A stretch of DNA of 64,000 nucleotides from positions 57,481,233 through 57,545,232 of the forward strand of contig CM057466.1 in NCBI GenBank assembly GCA_030035585.1, read 5' to 3'. Position 1 is the stretch's first letter. The number at the start of each line of letters is the position of its first letter. A model generated the notes under the pieces. That model was not told where the DNA came from. It worked only from the letters and a program-made list of their open reading frames with translations, and did no database searches. Shown here piece by piece: positions 34,041-46,137 of this stretch. Origin of the DNA: Dugong dugon (lineage: Eukaryota > Chordata > Mammalia > Sirenia > Dugongidae). The position numbers and the translations under genes were made by a program.

Positions 34041-34916
34041 TTTACTGCCTCAGTTAACTACTGTATTCACCATACAGCACGTTTCTGACGTGTATTCCTT
34101 CCCTTCTCCCCTCTTATCAGAGTGTTCTCTTATTTATTGGAATCTATTTTATGAAAGAATAGGATGCTAGGCATAGGAAGGACCATAGGTTTCTGCCCTC
34201 AAAAATCTTAAAATGTCACTGGAGAGATAAGATATATAAACATGAACATAACACCATCAATCACCTGAAATACGGTAAATGACACATGAAAGGTAAAGAC
34301 AACAAAAAACTGACTGCAGTGACTAGAGAAATTTTCAAGGAAAATGTGGGTTTTAGCTGAGTTTGGATTTACAGAAAGAATTTAGGAAGAACAGTAAGAG
34401 GGATGTGGGAAAATAGACTGAGAAAAGACATAGTAGTTGGAAAGTTCAAAGATGTATTTGGGGAAACATTGAGTAAGTCAGTTTGGCTTAGTGAAGAATT
34501 GTGTGATGACCTGAGAGATTAATGTTAAAATGTTATATCTTACAAATCACTTTGAATACTGGGTTAATGGATTTGGTTTTATCCTATAGAGAATGGGGAA
34601 TCATTAAGAAATTTTAGATTGGCAATTGATACAAAGAATAAATATTGTAGGAATATTAATCAGGAGCCTTGAGCTGGATAAACTGAAAGAAAAAGGAGCC
34701 AACAGTAAGCAACCAGACAAGTGTACTAGGGCCTCAACTGGGATGATTAACAGTGGGAATTAGACGATCTGTAAGGGAACTTGCCTGGGATGTCTTGACC
34801 CTCACCATCACTTTGGGGCCAGTGAGTAAGGACAGAAGGATTTCTCTTATCACATCAAAGAAACTATGCATTTGATTTCAGGCTGAAGGAAAACTGAGAA
34901 GTAACAATATAGACAG
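34041..34916. other. Unassigned, ancient-repeat-like
   Basis: Phrases such as GAGAATGGGGAATCATTAAGAAATTTTAG (about 34590-34620) recall the unnamed ancient repeat at 54576-56045, but the match is weak. Confidence 0.3.
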
Positions 34917-35025
34917 TGGTTGTTGATGCTGTTGCTGTTAGTTGTCATGGAGTCAGCTCTGACTCATGACGACCTTATGTTTAACAGAACAAAACATTGC
35001 CTGGTCCATTAACATACATTTAGAT
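34917..35025 (-). repeat. Old AfroSINE-related fragment
   Basis: GTTGTCATGGAGTCAGCTCTGACTCATGACGACC (from about 34946) and AAAACATTGCCTGGTCC are the antisense form of the older AfroSINE-type tail also present at 60360-60435. Confidence 0.6.
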
Positions 35026-36959
35026 GCTTTTTCTCACTTTTTCTTTCTTTGGAGAAAGTACTTCCTGGTATTTTGGATGTTATTTCTGTTTTAACATGTA
35101 AGTGGTGAATTGTTGCAATTTTCACTTTGTCAGTTACCTTGGCAGAGAGATAGCATATTGCCTTTCGACCTGATGCCTTCCACATTTCTACAGATCTCAA
35201 GCCCCATAGGTTAGCAAAGAGCCAAAAACATGCCACATCTGCATGATGCTAAAGGTCTTTCCCTTGAAATGCCTCATACTAAATGGAATCTTTTTTCTTG
35301 CCAAAAACGTTGTGGGCGTCTGTCACAACATTTATCTTCCTTCCATCAACATCAGCAGCAGCATCATATTTTACATTCAACCTTGGATGACATCAGAAAG
35401 TCTCTCTGGCATGTTTCTAAGAGTTTTAACTATATGCTTGGAAGCTCAGGGCCACTGTTCCCACATTACCCATCTCCTCATCATCGTAGATCAAGACTCA
35501 CTTTCTCTGCAAACTTACTCTGGTGAACCCTGCCCCCTAGCAAAGTTACTTTCTTAATTCTCACTGCAATAAAGTTTTATATTTGCAAATGTCTATTTCT
35601 CTTGGATTGGTTGGTTTTTTACCTTCCCCATTAGGTTATAAGCTCTTTATAAACTGTAGGTGTTCAGAAAATGCCTCACCACTGACTAACCCCTATGCTT
35701 TGGTGACATGTGACTGCATGTAGGTGAATTTACCTTGTTTCTCATAACTTTCTTTTCTTTCTCCCAAACCCACCCATGCATCACTTTCATGGGCTAATGT
35801 AGTCAGGACAACTCCTGGCATTCAGGCCAGAAAAGATTCCAGCAATGAGGAAAAGAAGTATCTCTGAACGGTTATCTTCTCAATTCTTATGCTATAGTGC
35901 CTGAAAAAGCCACAATGGTCCTACTGCTGATGGTGTCAGTCATGAAAATGCTGGTGTCTTTGCCAAGAGAATGTGTTAGGGGGAAGGAACACATCATCCC
36001 TATTCCTCTGGTTTCTCTGAAAAACAACTTTTTCCCTAAGCACTCCTGGCCTCTTGGCCCACCCCTTACTCTTCACTATGGAGATAGACTGAATTACCTG
36101 ATTAGTGAGTCTGGGAGAGGATTTGTACATGCACAGCTGAGCATCTTCTTATCGTCCTCATCCTCTTGTGAGCCAGCCATGTGCAAGGAGAACACACTCT
36201 AGTCCGCTCCTTCATATCTTAAGTTTTACAGGGTAGCCCCCACAGGGGCCAGCCTGCAGAGGTTCAATACTGTCTGAGGCTGGGTGGGTCAGTCTAACCC
36301 CAAGTTCTGATATTAAGATGCCCCTCTAACAGCTGGCCTCTTGGTTTCCATCTGACTTACTCTTTTGTCTTATATCACCCCAGACATCTGGCTAGCATTG
36401 ACAGAAGTTAGTAAGATACCAGGATTTAGACAGAAGCCCAAGAGAATTACTCTAACCAATTCACCATAGCCATTCACTGAGGGCTGTTGGGCACTGGCCA
36501 CCAGTAAAATAGCATCTGGTTTTTCATTTGCTACTATTCCTTGTTTACATATTAATCCTGGAAACTCACAGTGAGGAGGTGTGATGGGCCCAATGAGATT
36601 GAGATATTTAGACCCCAATCTTACTTCAAACAACTTGGAGTAACCCTGCAGTGCTGGGTTCACTCTTTTGGTGATGAGGTTCCATTTATTAAATTGCTGA
36701 ATCTCTTTAAATAGATTATTGGTTAACTAAGAAAAAATCATATAGGAAAGAAGTCAGTATATCTCATCCAATTTTTCAGATATTTAGAAATTGCTTAAGA
36801 GATCACATCCCTTTGAAAAGGAAAGGGAATGATATAAACTGTAATGGAATAAACATGTATATGTGCCTAAGAAAACATTATGCTTAGAACTTCAAAAGGC
36901 ATAGTTCGTTCAGTACTGGATATCTTTGTGCAGGAATGCCAAAACCTTTTTCTAGGGCC
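35026..36959. other. Unassigned, probably unique DNA
   Basis: About 1.9 kb in which I recognise no repeat. Several 60-104-codon frames exist on both strands (for example 35243-35557 + and 36370-36663 -). None has a recognisable domain, and overlapping frames of similar size on both strands argue against real coding. No splice-bounded exon is convincing. Confidence 0.35.
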
Positions 36960-37270
36960 ATTTTTAAAAGCTAGTGGTACAAGAGGACAAATATTGTATG
37001 ATCCCACTTACATATTTCTAGAATAGGCAAATGCATAGAGACAGAAAGTAGATTAGTGGTTACCAGGCTCTGGGGATGGGGAATGGGGAGTTATTGCTTA
37101 ATAGGTGCAGAGTCTCTGTTTGGGGTGATGAAAAAGTTTTGAAAATAAATAGTGGCGATGGATGCACAACATTGTGAATATAGTCAGTGCTGCTGAATCA
37201 TACACTTAAAAAATGGTTAAAATGGCAAAATTTATGTTATATTTTACCACAATAAATTAAATAAACAAAA
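36960..37270 (+). repeat. Ancient L1M 3' end
   Basis: AGGACAAATATTGTATGATCCCACTTACAT through GTGGTTACCAGGCTCTGGGG and TTTACCACAATAAATTAAATAAAC is the classic old-L1 ORF2 end and 3' UTR, with a tail at about 37262-37275. Confidence 0.65.
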
Positions 37271-37453
37271 AAAAGGTATTGGCAATCGATTACACAGCAT
37301 ATGGTAACCCTATGTTTAACATTTTGAGGAACTGTTAAATCATTTAACACAGCAACTGCACCATTTTACATTCCCAACAACAATGTATGCGGGTTCCAAT
37401 TTTTCCCTTCTCTCCAACACTTGTTTGTCTATCTTAAAAATTATAGCCATTCT

Positions 37454-38367
37454 CATCTAGCTCAATTGGCATAACACAGCTTATAAAGACAATGTTCTAC
37501 ATTCTACCTTGGTGAGTAGTGTCTGGGGTCTTAAAACCCTGTGAGTGGCCATCTAAGATACTCCACTGGTCTCATCCCTTTGGGAGCAAGGGAGAATGAA
37601 GAGAACAGGATACAAGGAAAAGATTAGTCCGAAGTCCTAATTGACCACAGCTACCAAGGCCTCCACCAGACTGAGTCCAGTACAGCTAGATGGTGCCTGG
37701 CTACCCCCACTGACTGCTCTGACCAGGATCACAACAGAGGGTTCTGGACAAAGCTGGAAAAGGATGTAGAACAAAATTCTAACTCACAAAGAAAAGACCA
37801 GATTTACTGCCCTAAAGGAGACTGGAGAAACCTCGAGAGTATGGCCCCCAGACACCCTTTTAGCTCAGTGGTGAAGTTATCTCTGAGGTTCACCGTTCAG
37901 CATGGGAATGGACAGCCCCATAAAACCAAATGGGACTAGTGAGGTACAGTAGTCCAGTGACAAGGGCCAGAAGGCAGAAGGGGACAAGGAAGCTGGTGAT
38001 AGGGAACCCAAGGTTGAGTAAGGATATTGTTGATATGTTGGGAGATTATTAACCATTGTCATAGGGCAACATGTGTAGTAAACGTTGAGTGAGAAACTAT
38101 TTTGTTCTGTAAGCCTTCATCTTAAGTGAGAATAGCAGCACAGTTGGAAGAGCATAGTCAATGTCACTGAACTGTGCATGTAGAAATTTTGGAAATGGTG
38201 TATCTTTGGGTATGCGTATTTTCACCAAAAAAAAAAAAAGGTTGAGAAGTTAGAGGGTTGACATGTTGTGGGGTTGTTAACCAATGTCATAGAACAATAT
38301 GTGTACTACTGTTTCATGAGAAACTATTTGTTCTGTAAGCCTTCACCTGAAGTACACTTAAAAAAAA
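37454..38367 (+). mobile_element. L1-G: 3'-UTR-only L1 with composite tail
   Basis: TSD AAAAATTATAGCCATTCT at 37436-37453, repeated with one mismatch at 38368-38385. Same composite architecture as L1-F: 3' UTR to about 38127, foreign ~110-bp segment, A run near 38227-38239, second 3' UTR end, A tail. It is inserted in the ancient antisense L1M. Confidence 0.9.
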
Positions 38368-39190
38368 AAAAATTATAGCCATCCTAGTGGATGTGAAGTG
38401 GTATCTTACTGTGATTTTTTATTTTGGTTTGCATTTTCCTGATGATTAATGGTATTGAGCATCTTTTCATATGCTTATTTGGTCATTTGTATATCTTCTA
38501 TGGAGAAATAGCTCTTCAAGTTATTTCTCCATTTTTTAATTAGGTTAGTTGTCTTTTTTAATGATTTGTAAGAATTCTTCATATATTCTGGCTACAAGTC
38601 TTTTATTAGATATATGATTTGCAAATATTTTCTCCCATTCTGTGGATTTTCTTTTAACTTTCTTAGTGGTGTCCTTTGCAGCACAAACGTTTTTAATTTT
38701 TATGAATCCATTTTATCTTTGGTTGTTGCTTTTGCTTGTGGTTTTGGTGTCATAGCTAAGAAACCACTGTCTAATCCAAAATCATGAAGATTTACAAATA
38801 TGTTTCCTTCTAAATGTTTTATAGTTTTAGCTCATATATTTAAGCCTTTGGTCCATTTTGAGTTAATTATTATACATGGTGTGAGGTAGGTGTGCAACTT
38901 CATTCACTTACATGTGTATATCAAGTTGTTCTAGCAATATTTGTTGAAAAGACTATTCTTTCTCCACCACTGAATGGCATTGGTACCCTTGTCAAAAATC
39001 AATTGATCACATATCTAAAGGTTTATTTCTAGACCCTCAATTCTATTCCATTTATCTATTTCTATTCTCATGCCAGTACCAACTGTTTTCATTACTGTAG
39101 GTTTGTAGTAAGTTTTGAAATTGGGAAATGTGAGTCCTTCTATTTTATACTTCATTTTTAATATTGTTTTGGCTTTTTCAGTTCCCTTGA

Positions 39191-39350
39191 TCCCTGATGG
39201 TACAGTAGTTAAGAGCTTGGCTGTTAACCGAAAGGTCAGCAGTTCAAATCCACCAGCCGCTCCTTGGAAACCCTATGCGGCAATTCTACTCTGTCCTATA
39301 GGGTCGCTATGAGAAGGAATCAACTCAACAGCAATGGGTTTGTTTTTTGT
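39191..39350 (+). mobile_element. AfroSINE
   Basis: Plus-strand copy: head TGATGGTACAGTAGTTAAGAGC, B-box-like GCAGTTCAAATCC, body CCTATGCGGCAATTCTACTC and TAGGGTCGCTATGAG, T-rich tail. It interrupts the antisense L1M. TSD not clear. Confidence 0.85.
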
Positions 39351-39679
39351 TTTTGTTTTCTTTTGGTTTGTGTTTTCATATGAATGTTAGGATCTGCTTG
39401 TCAATTTCTCAAAAAAGGCAGCTGGGATTCTGAAAGAGATTGCATTGGATCTTTAGATGAATTTGGAGGGTATTATTAACTTAATAATATTAAGTTTTCC
39501 AGTCCATGAACATGGGATGTCTTTCCATTTATTACATCTTCTTTCATTTCTTACAACAACATTTTATAGTTTCAGAGTATAAAATTTGTACTTTGTAGTT
39601 AAATTTACCCTTAAATGTTTATTTTTGATGCTACTTGAAATGTAATTTTTTCCATAATTTCATTTTTTTTTTAATATAT

Positions 39680-40848
39680 ATATTTTATTGTACTTCAGGG
39701 GAAGGCTTATAGAACAAGTAGCTTCTCATGGAACAGTAGTACACATGTTGTTTTAAGGCATTGGTTAACAACCGCACAACATATTAACCCTCTAACTTCT
39801 CAACCTTTTTTTTTTTTATGAAAATACACATAGCCAAAGATACACCATTTCAAAAATTTCTACATGCACAGTTCAGTGACATTGACTACGCTCTTCCAAC
39901 TGTGCTGCTATTCTCACTTAAGATGAAGGCTTACAGAACAAAATAGTTTCTCATTTGACAGTTACTACAAATGTTGCCCTATGACAATGGTTAACAATCT
40001 CACAACATATCAACAATATCCTTACTCAACCTTGGGTTCCCTATCACCAGCTTCCTTGTCCCCTTCTGCCTTCTGGCCCTTGTCACTGGACTCCTGTACC
40101 TCGTTAGTCTCATTTGGTTTTACGGGGCTGTCCACTCCCAGGCTGAACAGTGAACCTCGTAGATAACTTCACCACTGAGCTAAAAGGGTGTCTGGGGGCC
40201 ACACTCTTGGGGTTTCTCCAGTCTCCTTTAAGCCAGTAAATCTGGTCTTTTTTTTTGTGAGTTAGAATTTTGTTCTACATCCTTTTCCAGCTCTGTCCAG
40301 AACCCTCTGTTGTGATCCTGGTCAGAGCAGTCAGTGGGGGTAGCCAGGCACCATCTAGCTGTACTGGACTCAGTCTGGTGGAGGCCTTGGTAGCTGTGGT
40401 CAATTAGGACTTCGGACTAATCTTTTCCTTGTATCCTGTTCTCTTCATTCTCCCTTGCTCCCAAAGGGATGAGACCAGTGGAGTATCTTAGATGGCCGCT
40501 CACAGGGTTTTAAGACCCCAGACACTACTCACCAAGGTAGAATGTAGAACATTGTCTTTATAAGCTGTGTCATGCCAATTGAGCTAGATGTTCCCCGAGA
40601 CCATGGTCCCCACAGCCCTCCGCCCAGCAATTCAGTCCCTCAGGGAGTTTGGATGTGTCTATGGGGTTTCCATGACCTTTCCTTGTACAGGTTGTGCTAG
40701 TTTCCCCTGTATTGTGTACTGTCTCACCCTTCACCAAAGATACCACTTATCTATTGCCTATTTAGTATTCCCCCACCCCTACCCCTCCCATCCCTGGTAA
40801 CCAACAAAGATTGTTACACACTTTGTGTGTGAACTTTTTCATGGGTTT
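39680..40848 (-). repeat. L1-C 3' UTR with composite tail
   Basis: On the minus strand: the common 3' UTR (40848 to about 39910), the foreign segment (about 39910-39820, seen as ACATAGCCAAAGATACACC ... TTCCAACTGTGCTGC), an A run seen as T at 39807-39818, then the second 3' UTR end and CAATAAAATATATATATT before the tail. Confidence 0.88.
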
Positions 40849-43800
40849 TTAAAATACAGGTCTCATACAATATTTGTCCTTTTGAGATTGACTTATTTCA
40901 CTCAGCATAATGTCCTCCAGTTTCATCCATGTTATGAGATGCTTCACAGATTCATTGTTGTTCTTTCTCATTGCATAGTACTCCATTGTGTGTATGTACC
41001 ATAGTTTGTTTATCCATTCATCTGTTGATGGGCATCTAGGTTGTTTCCATTGTTTTGCTGTTGTGAACAATGCTGTCATGAACATAGGTGTGCATATGTC
41101 TAGTCGAGTGACGACTCTTATTTCCCTAGGATATATTCCTAGGAGTGGGATTGCTGGATCAAATGGTATGTCTATTTCTAGCTTTCTGAGGAAGCACCAT
41201 ATCATTTTCCAAAATGGTTGTATCATTTTGCATTCCCACCAGCAGTGCATAAGAGTTCCCATCTCCCCACAACCCCTCCAACATCTGTTATTGCGAGTGT
41301 TTTTGATTAGCGCCAGTAATGCCGGGGTGAGATGGTATCTCATTATGGTTTTAATGTGCATTTCTCTAATGGCTAGTGATCGCGAGCATTTCCTCATGTG
41401 TCTGTTGGCCATTTGAATGTCTTCTTTGGTGAAGTGTCTGTTCATTTCCTTTGCCCATTTTTTAATAGGATTATTTGTCTTTTTGTTGTAGAGGTGTTGG
41501 ATTTTCTTGTAGATTATGGAGATTAGACCTTTCTCTGACTTGTACTGTCCAAAAATTTTTTCCCAGTCTGTAGGTTCTCTTTTGACTCTTTTGGTGAAGT
41601 CTTTTGAAGAGCATAGGTGTTTGATTTTTAGAAGATCCCAGTTATCTAGCTTATCTGTTGGGTTTTGTGCGTTGATGGTTATGGTTTGTATCCTGTTAAT
41701 GCCATGTATTAAGGCCTGAAGTGTTGGTCCTATTTTTTCTTCTATGAACTTTATAGTTTTAGCTTTATATTCAGGTCTTTGATCCATTTTGAAGTAGTTT
41801 TTGTATACGGTGTGAGGTATGGGTCCTGTTTCATTTTTTTTGCAAATGGATATCCAGTTTTACCAACACCATTTGTTAAAAAGACTGTCTTTTCCCCATT
41901 TGATGGACTTTGGACCCTTGTCGAAGATCAGGTGACCGTAGGTGGATGGATTTACATCTGGGTTCTCAATTCTGTTCCATTGGTCAATGTATTTGTCGTT
42001 GTACCAGTAACAGGCTGTTCTGACTACTCTAGCTGTATAGTAGGTTCTGAAGTCAGGTAGTGTGAGTCCTCCAACTTTATTCCTCTTCTTCAGTAGTGCT
42101 TTATTTATTCAGGGCTTCTTCCCTTTCCATATAAAGTTAATGATTAGTTTTTCCATCTCTTTGAAGAATGTTGTTGGTATTTGGATCGGGATAGCGTTGT
42201 GTTTGTAAATTGCTTTGGGTAGGATTGACATTTTCACAATGTTGAGTCTGCCTATCCATGAGCATGGTATGTTTTTCCATTTATGTAGATCCATTTGGGT
42301 TTCATGCAGTAGTGTTTTATAGTCTTCTTTGTATAGGATTTTTACATCCCTGGTCAGATTTATTCCTAAGTACTTTATCTTTTCAGGGGCTATTGAAAAT
42401 GGTATTGATTTCCTGATTTCCTTTTCATCGTTCTCCGTACTGGTATATAGGAGTCCTATTGATTTTTCAATGTTTATCTTGTATCCTGCTACTCTGCTGA
42501 ATCTGTTAGTTCCAGTAGATTTCTCGTGACGTCTTTAGGGTTTTCTATGTATAGTATCATATCATCTGCAAACAGGGACAGTTTAACTTCTTCATTACCA
42601 ATCTGGATGCCCTTTATTTCTTTTTCTTGCCTTATTGCTCTAGCTAGAACTTCCAGCACAATGTTAAATAGGAGTGGTGATAAAGGGCATCCTTGTCTTG
42701 TTCCTGTTTTCAAGGGGAATGTTTTCAGCCTCTCTCCATTAAGAATGATGTTGGCTGTTGTTTTTGCATAGATTCCCTTTATTATGTTGAGTAATTTCCC
42801 TTCTATACCTATTTTATTGAGAGTTTTTATCAGGAATGGGTGTTGGACTTTGTCAAATGCCCTTTCTGCATCAATTGAGATGATCATGTGATTCTTTTCT
42901 TTCCTTTTATTTATGTGGTGGATTACATTGATTGATTTTCTAATGTTGAACCATCCTTGCATACCTGATATGAATCCTACTTGGTCGTGGTGTATTATTT
43001 TTTTGATATGATGCTGAATTGTATTGGCTAGAATTTTGTTCAGAATTTTTGCATCTATATTCATGAGAGATATTGGTCTGTAATTTTCTTTTTTTGTTAC
43101 ATCTTTGCCTGGTTTTGGTATCAGTGTTATGCTGGCTTCATAGAATGAATTTGGAACTGTTGCTGCTTCTCCTATGCTCTGAAATAGCTTGAGTAGTACT
43201 GGTACAAGCTCTTCTGTAAATGTTTTGTAGAATTCTCCAGTGAAGCCATCTGGGCCAGGGCTTTTTTTGGTTGGGAGTTTTTTTATTACCTTTTCAATCT
43301 CTTCTCTTGTTATGGGTCTGTTCAAATTTTCAACATCACTTTGTTGTAGTTTGGGTAGGTAGTGTGTTTCTAGAAATTTATCCATTTCCTCTAGGTTTTC
43401 AAATTTGTTGGAGTACAGTTTTCCATAATATTCTGTTATACTTCTTTTTATTTTAGTTGGGTCTGCTGTAATGTCCCCATTTCATTTCTTATTTGGGTTA
43501 TTTGTGTCCTCTCCTGTTTTTTTTTTGTCAGTCTGGCCAGTGGTTTGTCGATTTTGTTGATTCTTTCAAAGAACCAACGTTTGGTTTTGTTGAGTCTTTC
43601 TATTGTATTTCTGTACACTATTTCATTTATTTCTACTCTGATCTTTACTATTTGCTTTATTCCGGTGGTTGTGGGCTTTTTTTGCTGTTCTCCTTCTATT
43701 TGTTTGACTTTTGTAGTTAGTGTTTTGATTTTGTCCCTTTCTTCTTTTTTGATATGTGCATCTGTTGCTATAAATTGTCCTCTGAGGACTGCCTTTGCTG

Positions 43801-44667
43801 TGTCCCAGAGGTTTTGGCATGATGTGTTTTCATTCTCATTTGATTCTAGGAATTTTTTGATTCCATCTCTGATTTCTTCTATTACCCACTGATGTGTAAG
43901 CAGGGTATTATTCAGTTTCCATGTAATTGATTTTTTTCCCTTGCTCTTTCTAGTGTTAATTTCTACCTTGATGGCACTGTGGTCAGAGAAGATACTTTGA
44001 ATTAGCTCAACGTTTTGGATCTTGTTGAGGATTGCTCTGTGGCCTAAGATGTGGTCTATTCTGGAGAACATTCCATGTGCATTGGAGAAGAATGTGTACT
44101 TTGCTGCAGTTTGATGTAGTGTTATATATATATCTATGAGGTCAAGTTGGCTGATTGTGCCCTTTAGGTCTTCTGTATCTTTGCTAAGTTTCTTCTTAGT
44201 TGTTCTGTCCTTTACTGAGAGTGGTGTGTTGAAGTCTCCTGCTATTATTGTGGAACTGTCAATTTCCCTTTTCAGTGTTGTTAGAGTTTTTTTATGTATT
44301 TTGAAGCCCTGTCATTGGGTGCGTAGATGTTTATTCTGGTTATGTCTTCATGATGGATCATTCCCTTAATCATTATATAGTGTCCTTCTTTGTCTTTTAT
44401 GGTAGTTTTTGTTTTAAATTCTATTTTGTCTGAGATTAGAATTGCCACTCCTGCTCTTTTTTGGTAGTTGTTAGCTTGATATATTTTTTTCCAACCTTTG
44501 ACTTTTAATAAATTCACATCTTTGTTTCTAAGGTGTGTGTCTTGTAGACAGCATATGGATGGATCCTGTTTTCTTATCCATTCTGTCACTCTCTGTCTCT
44601 TTATGGGTACATTGAGTCCATTTACATTCAGTGTAATTATTGATAGATGTGAGTTTGTTGCTGTCAT
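40849..44667 (-). pseudogene. L1-C ORF2 (endonuclease and reverse transcriptase), few lesions
   Basis: 3,819 bp, about the usual ORF2 length. The start is Met of MTATNSHLSIITLNVNGLN at 44667. The endonuclease is spread over 44667-44281 (CCLQDTHL, YAPND) and 44071-43448 (SRIDHILGHR and FSDHSAIKVE). RT lies in 43385-42489 with [28 protein letters not shown] and the catalytic LFADDMILY. The C-terminal domain is 41787-40849, ending CMRPVF. Frame changes lie near 44281-44071, 43448-43385, 42489-42294 and 42109-41787. Catalytic motifs survive, but the chain is broken. Confidence 0.92.
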
Positions 44668-45127
44668 TTTGTAGTGCTTTTTTTGTGGTGCTGAAGTTTT
44701 CTTTGTTCTTCTTACTCTCTTGTGCTGAGTTCCTTTTGTTTGTGGACTTTTTTTCATTTCTTTTGTTTTTGTAGGTTTGTTTTTGCCAAGATTTTATGTT
44801 TTTCATCTTTATTTTTCTGAGTTGGTTTGTTAACTTTCTTTGTGGTTACCATGAATTTTACCCTTATCTTTCTAAGTTTGAAGCAGTCTACCATTACTTG
44901 GTATTGCCTTGCCTTCCTCTCCATTAGAAGGTTCTATACCTATGCCGTTTATTCCCTCTTTCATTGTTTTGATGTTTTTGTCATCCATCGATTGACTGCT
45001 CTGATTCCCTATTGTATTTCTTTTGGTTTTGGATAGTCCTCGAGAGTTCACTTCCTACGCTGGTATCTGGCTCATAAGATCCTGCGTCCTAGGTTCTGCC
45101 TGTGAGCTGAAGCTGTTTGTCCTCAGA

Positions 45128-46137
45128 TCAAAGAACTCCCTTTAATAATTCTTGTAAGTTTGGTTTGACTTTTACATATTTCCTTAATATCTGTTTATCT
45201 GGAAATGACCTAATTTCACCATCAAATTTGAACCAGAGTTTTGCAGGATATAGTACTCTTGGCTGACAATTTCTTTCTTTCAAGATTTTATATATGTCAT
45301 CCCATTGCCGTCTTGCCTGCATGGTTTCTGCTGAATAATCTGAGCTTAGTCTTACTGCTTCTCCTCTGTATGTGACTTCTTGTTTTTCATGAGCTGCTCT
45401 CAGGATTCTTTGTTTGTCTTTGGTTTTGGTGAGTGTGAATATGATATGCCTTGGTGATTTTCTTTTGGGGTCTCTTCTATCTGGGGTTCGTTGAGCTTCT
45501 TGGATGGCCAGCTTTTCATCTTTTCATGACATTGGGGAAGGTTTCTGCCAGCAGTTCCTCAATGATCCTCTCTGTGCTTTCTGTTTTCTCCCCATTCTGG
45601 AATTCCAATCACTCGTAAATTTTTGCTTTTAATTGTATCCCACATAACTCTCAGGGTCTCTTCATTTTTCTTTTTTATTTTCTCTGAGTTTTCCTGAAAC
45701 AGAGTTGTATCCAAGTGTTTGTCTTCAATTCCACTGATCCTGTCTTCCACCGTTTCAAATCTGCTTGTCAGCCCTTCTATGACATCATCCATTTCTGAAA
45801 TCTTGTTGTTTATCTTTTGGATTTTTAATTGTTGTCTTTGTATAATTTCTAGTTGTGAATTTATTTTGGCATTTTGTTCCTGCATCATCTTCCTGAATTA
45901 TTCCAATTTTTTGTCTGTGTTTTCCATGAATTTGTCTATTTTTTCCTCATGCTTGTCAGTTTTTTGCCTCAGTTCTTGGAGAATTCCAAGTGTTAGAGAT
46001 TTGAATTCCCTATCAGGTAGTTCTAGTGCATTTTCTTCCACAAGAGAGTCAACTGGTGTTTTATTTTGGATGCCTAATGGAACCATCCTGTCCAGTTTTT
46101 GTAAATGTTTTGATATTGTCTGCTGTCTTCGGGGCAT
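45128..46137 (-). pseudogene. L1-C ORF1
   Basis: About 336 codons, near the normal ORF1p length. The N-terminal piece 46137-45898 begins MPRRQQTISKHLQ and ends at a TAA in the same frame as the next piece, 45888-45559, so one nonsense codon separates them. The second piece holds a coiled coil (QLEIIQRQQLKIQKINNKI) and the RNA-binding IKSKNLRVIGIPEWGE. It is then lost by a frameshift, and the last piece 45322-45128 carries the C-terminal domain (MQARRQWDDIYKILKE). The product bound L1 RNA as a trimer in the ribonucleoprotein. Confidence 0.9.

Noticed and set aside
36370-36663. A 97-codon minus-strand frame with ordinary amino-acid composition
   Set aside because: No recognisable domain, no supporting splice sites, and length within chance for this amount of sequence. 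Conservation in other Afrotherians would be needed to reconsider it.
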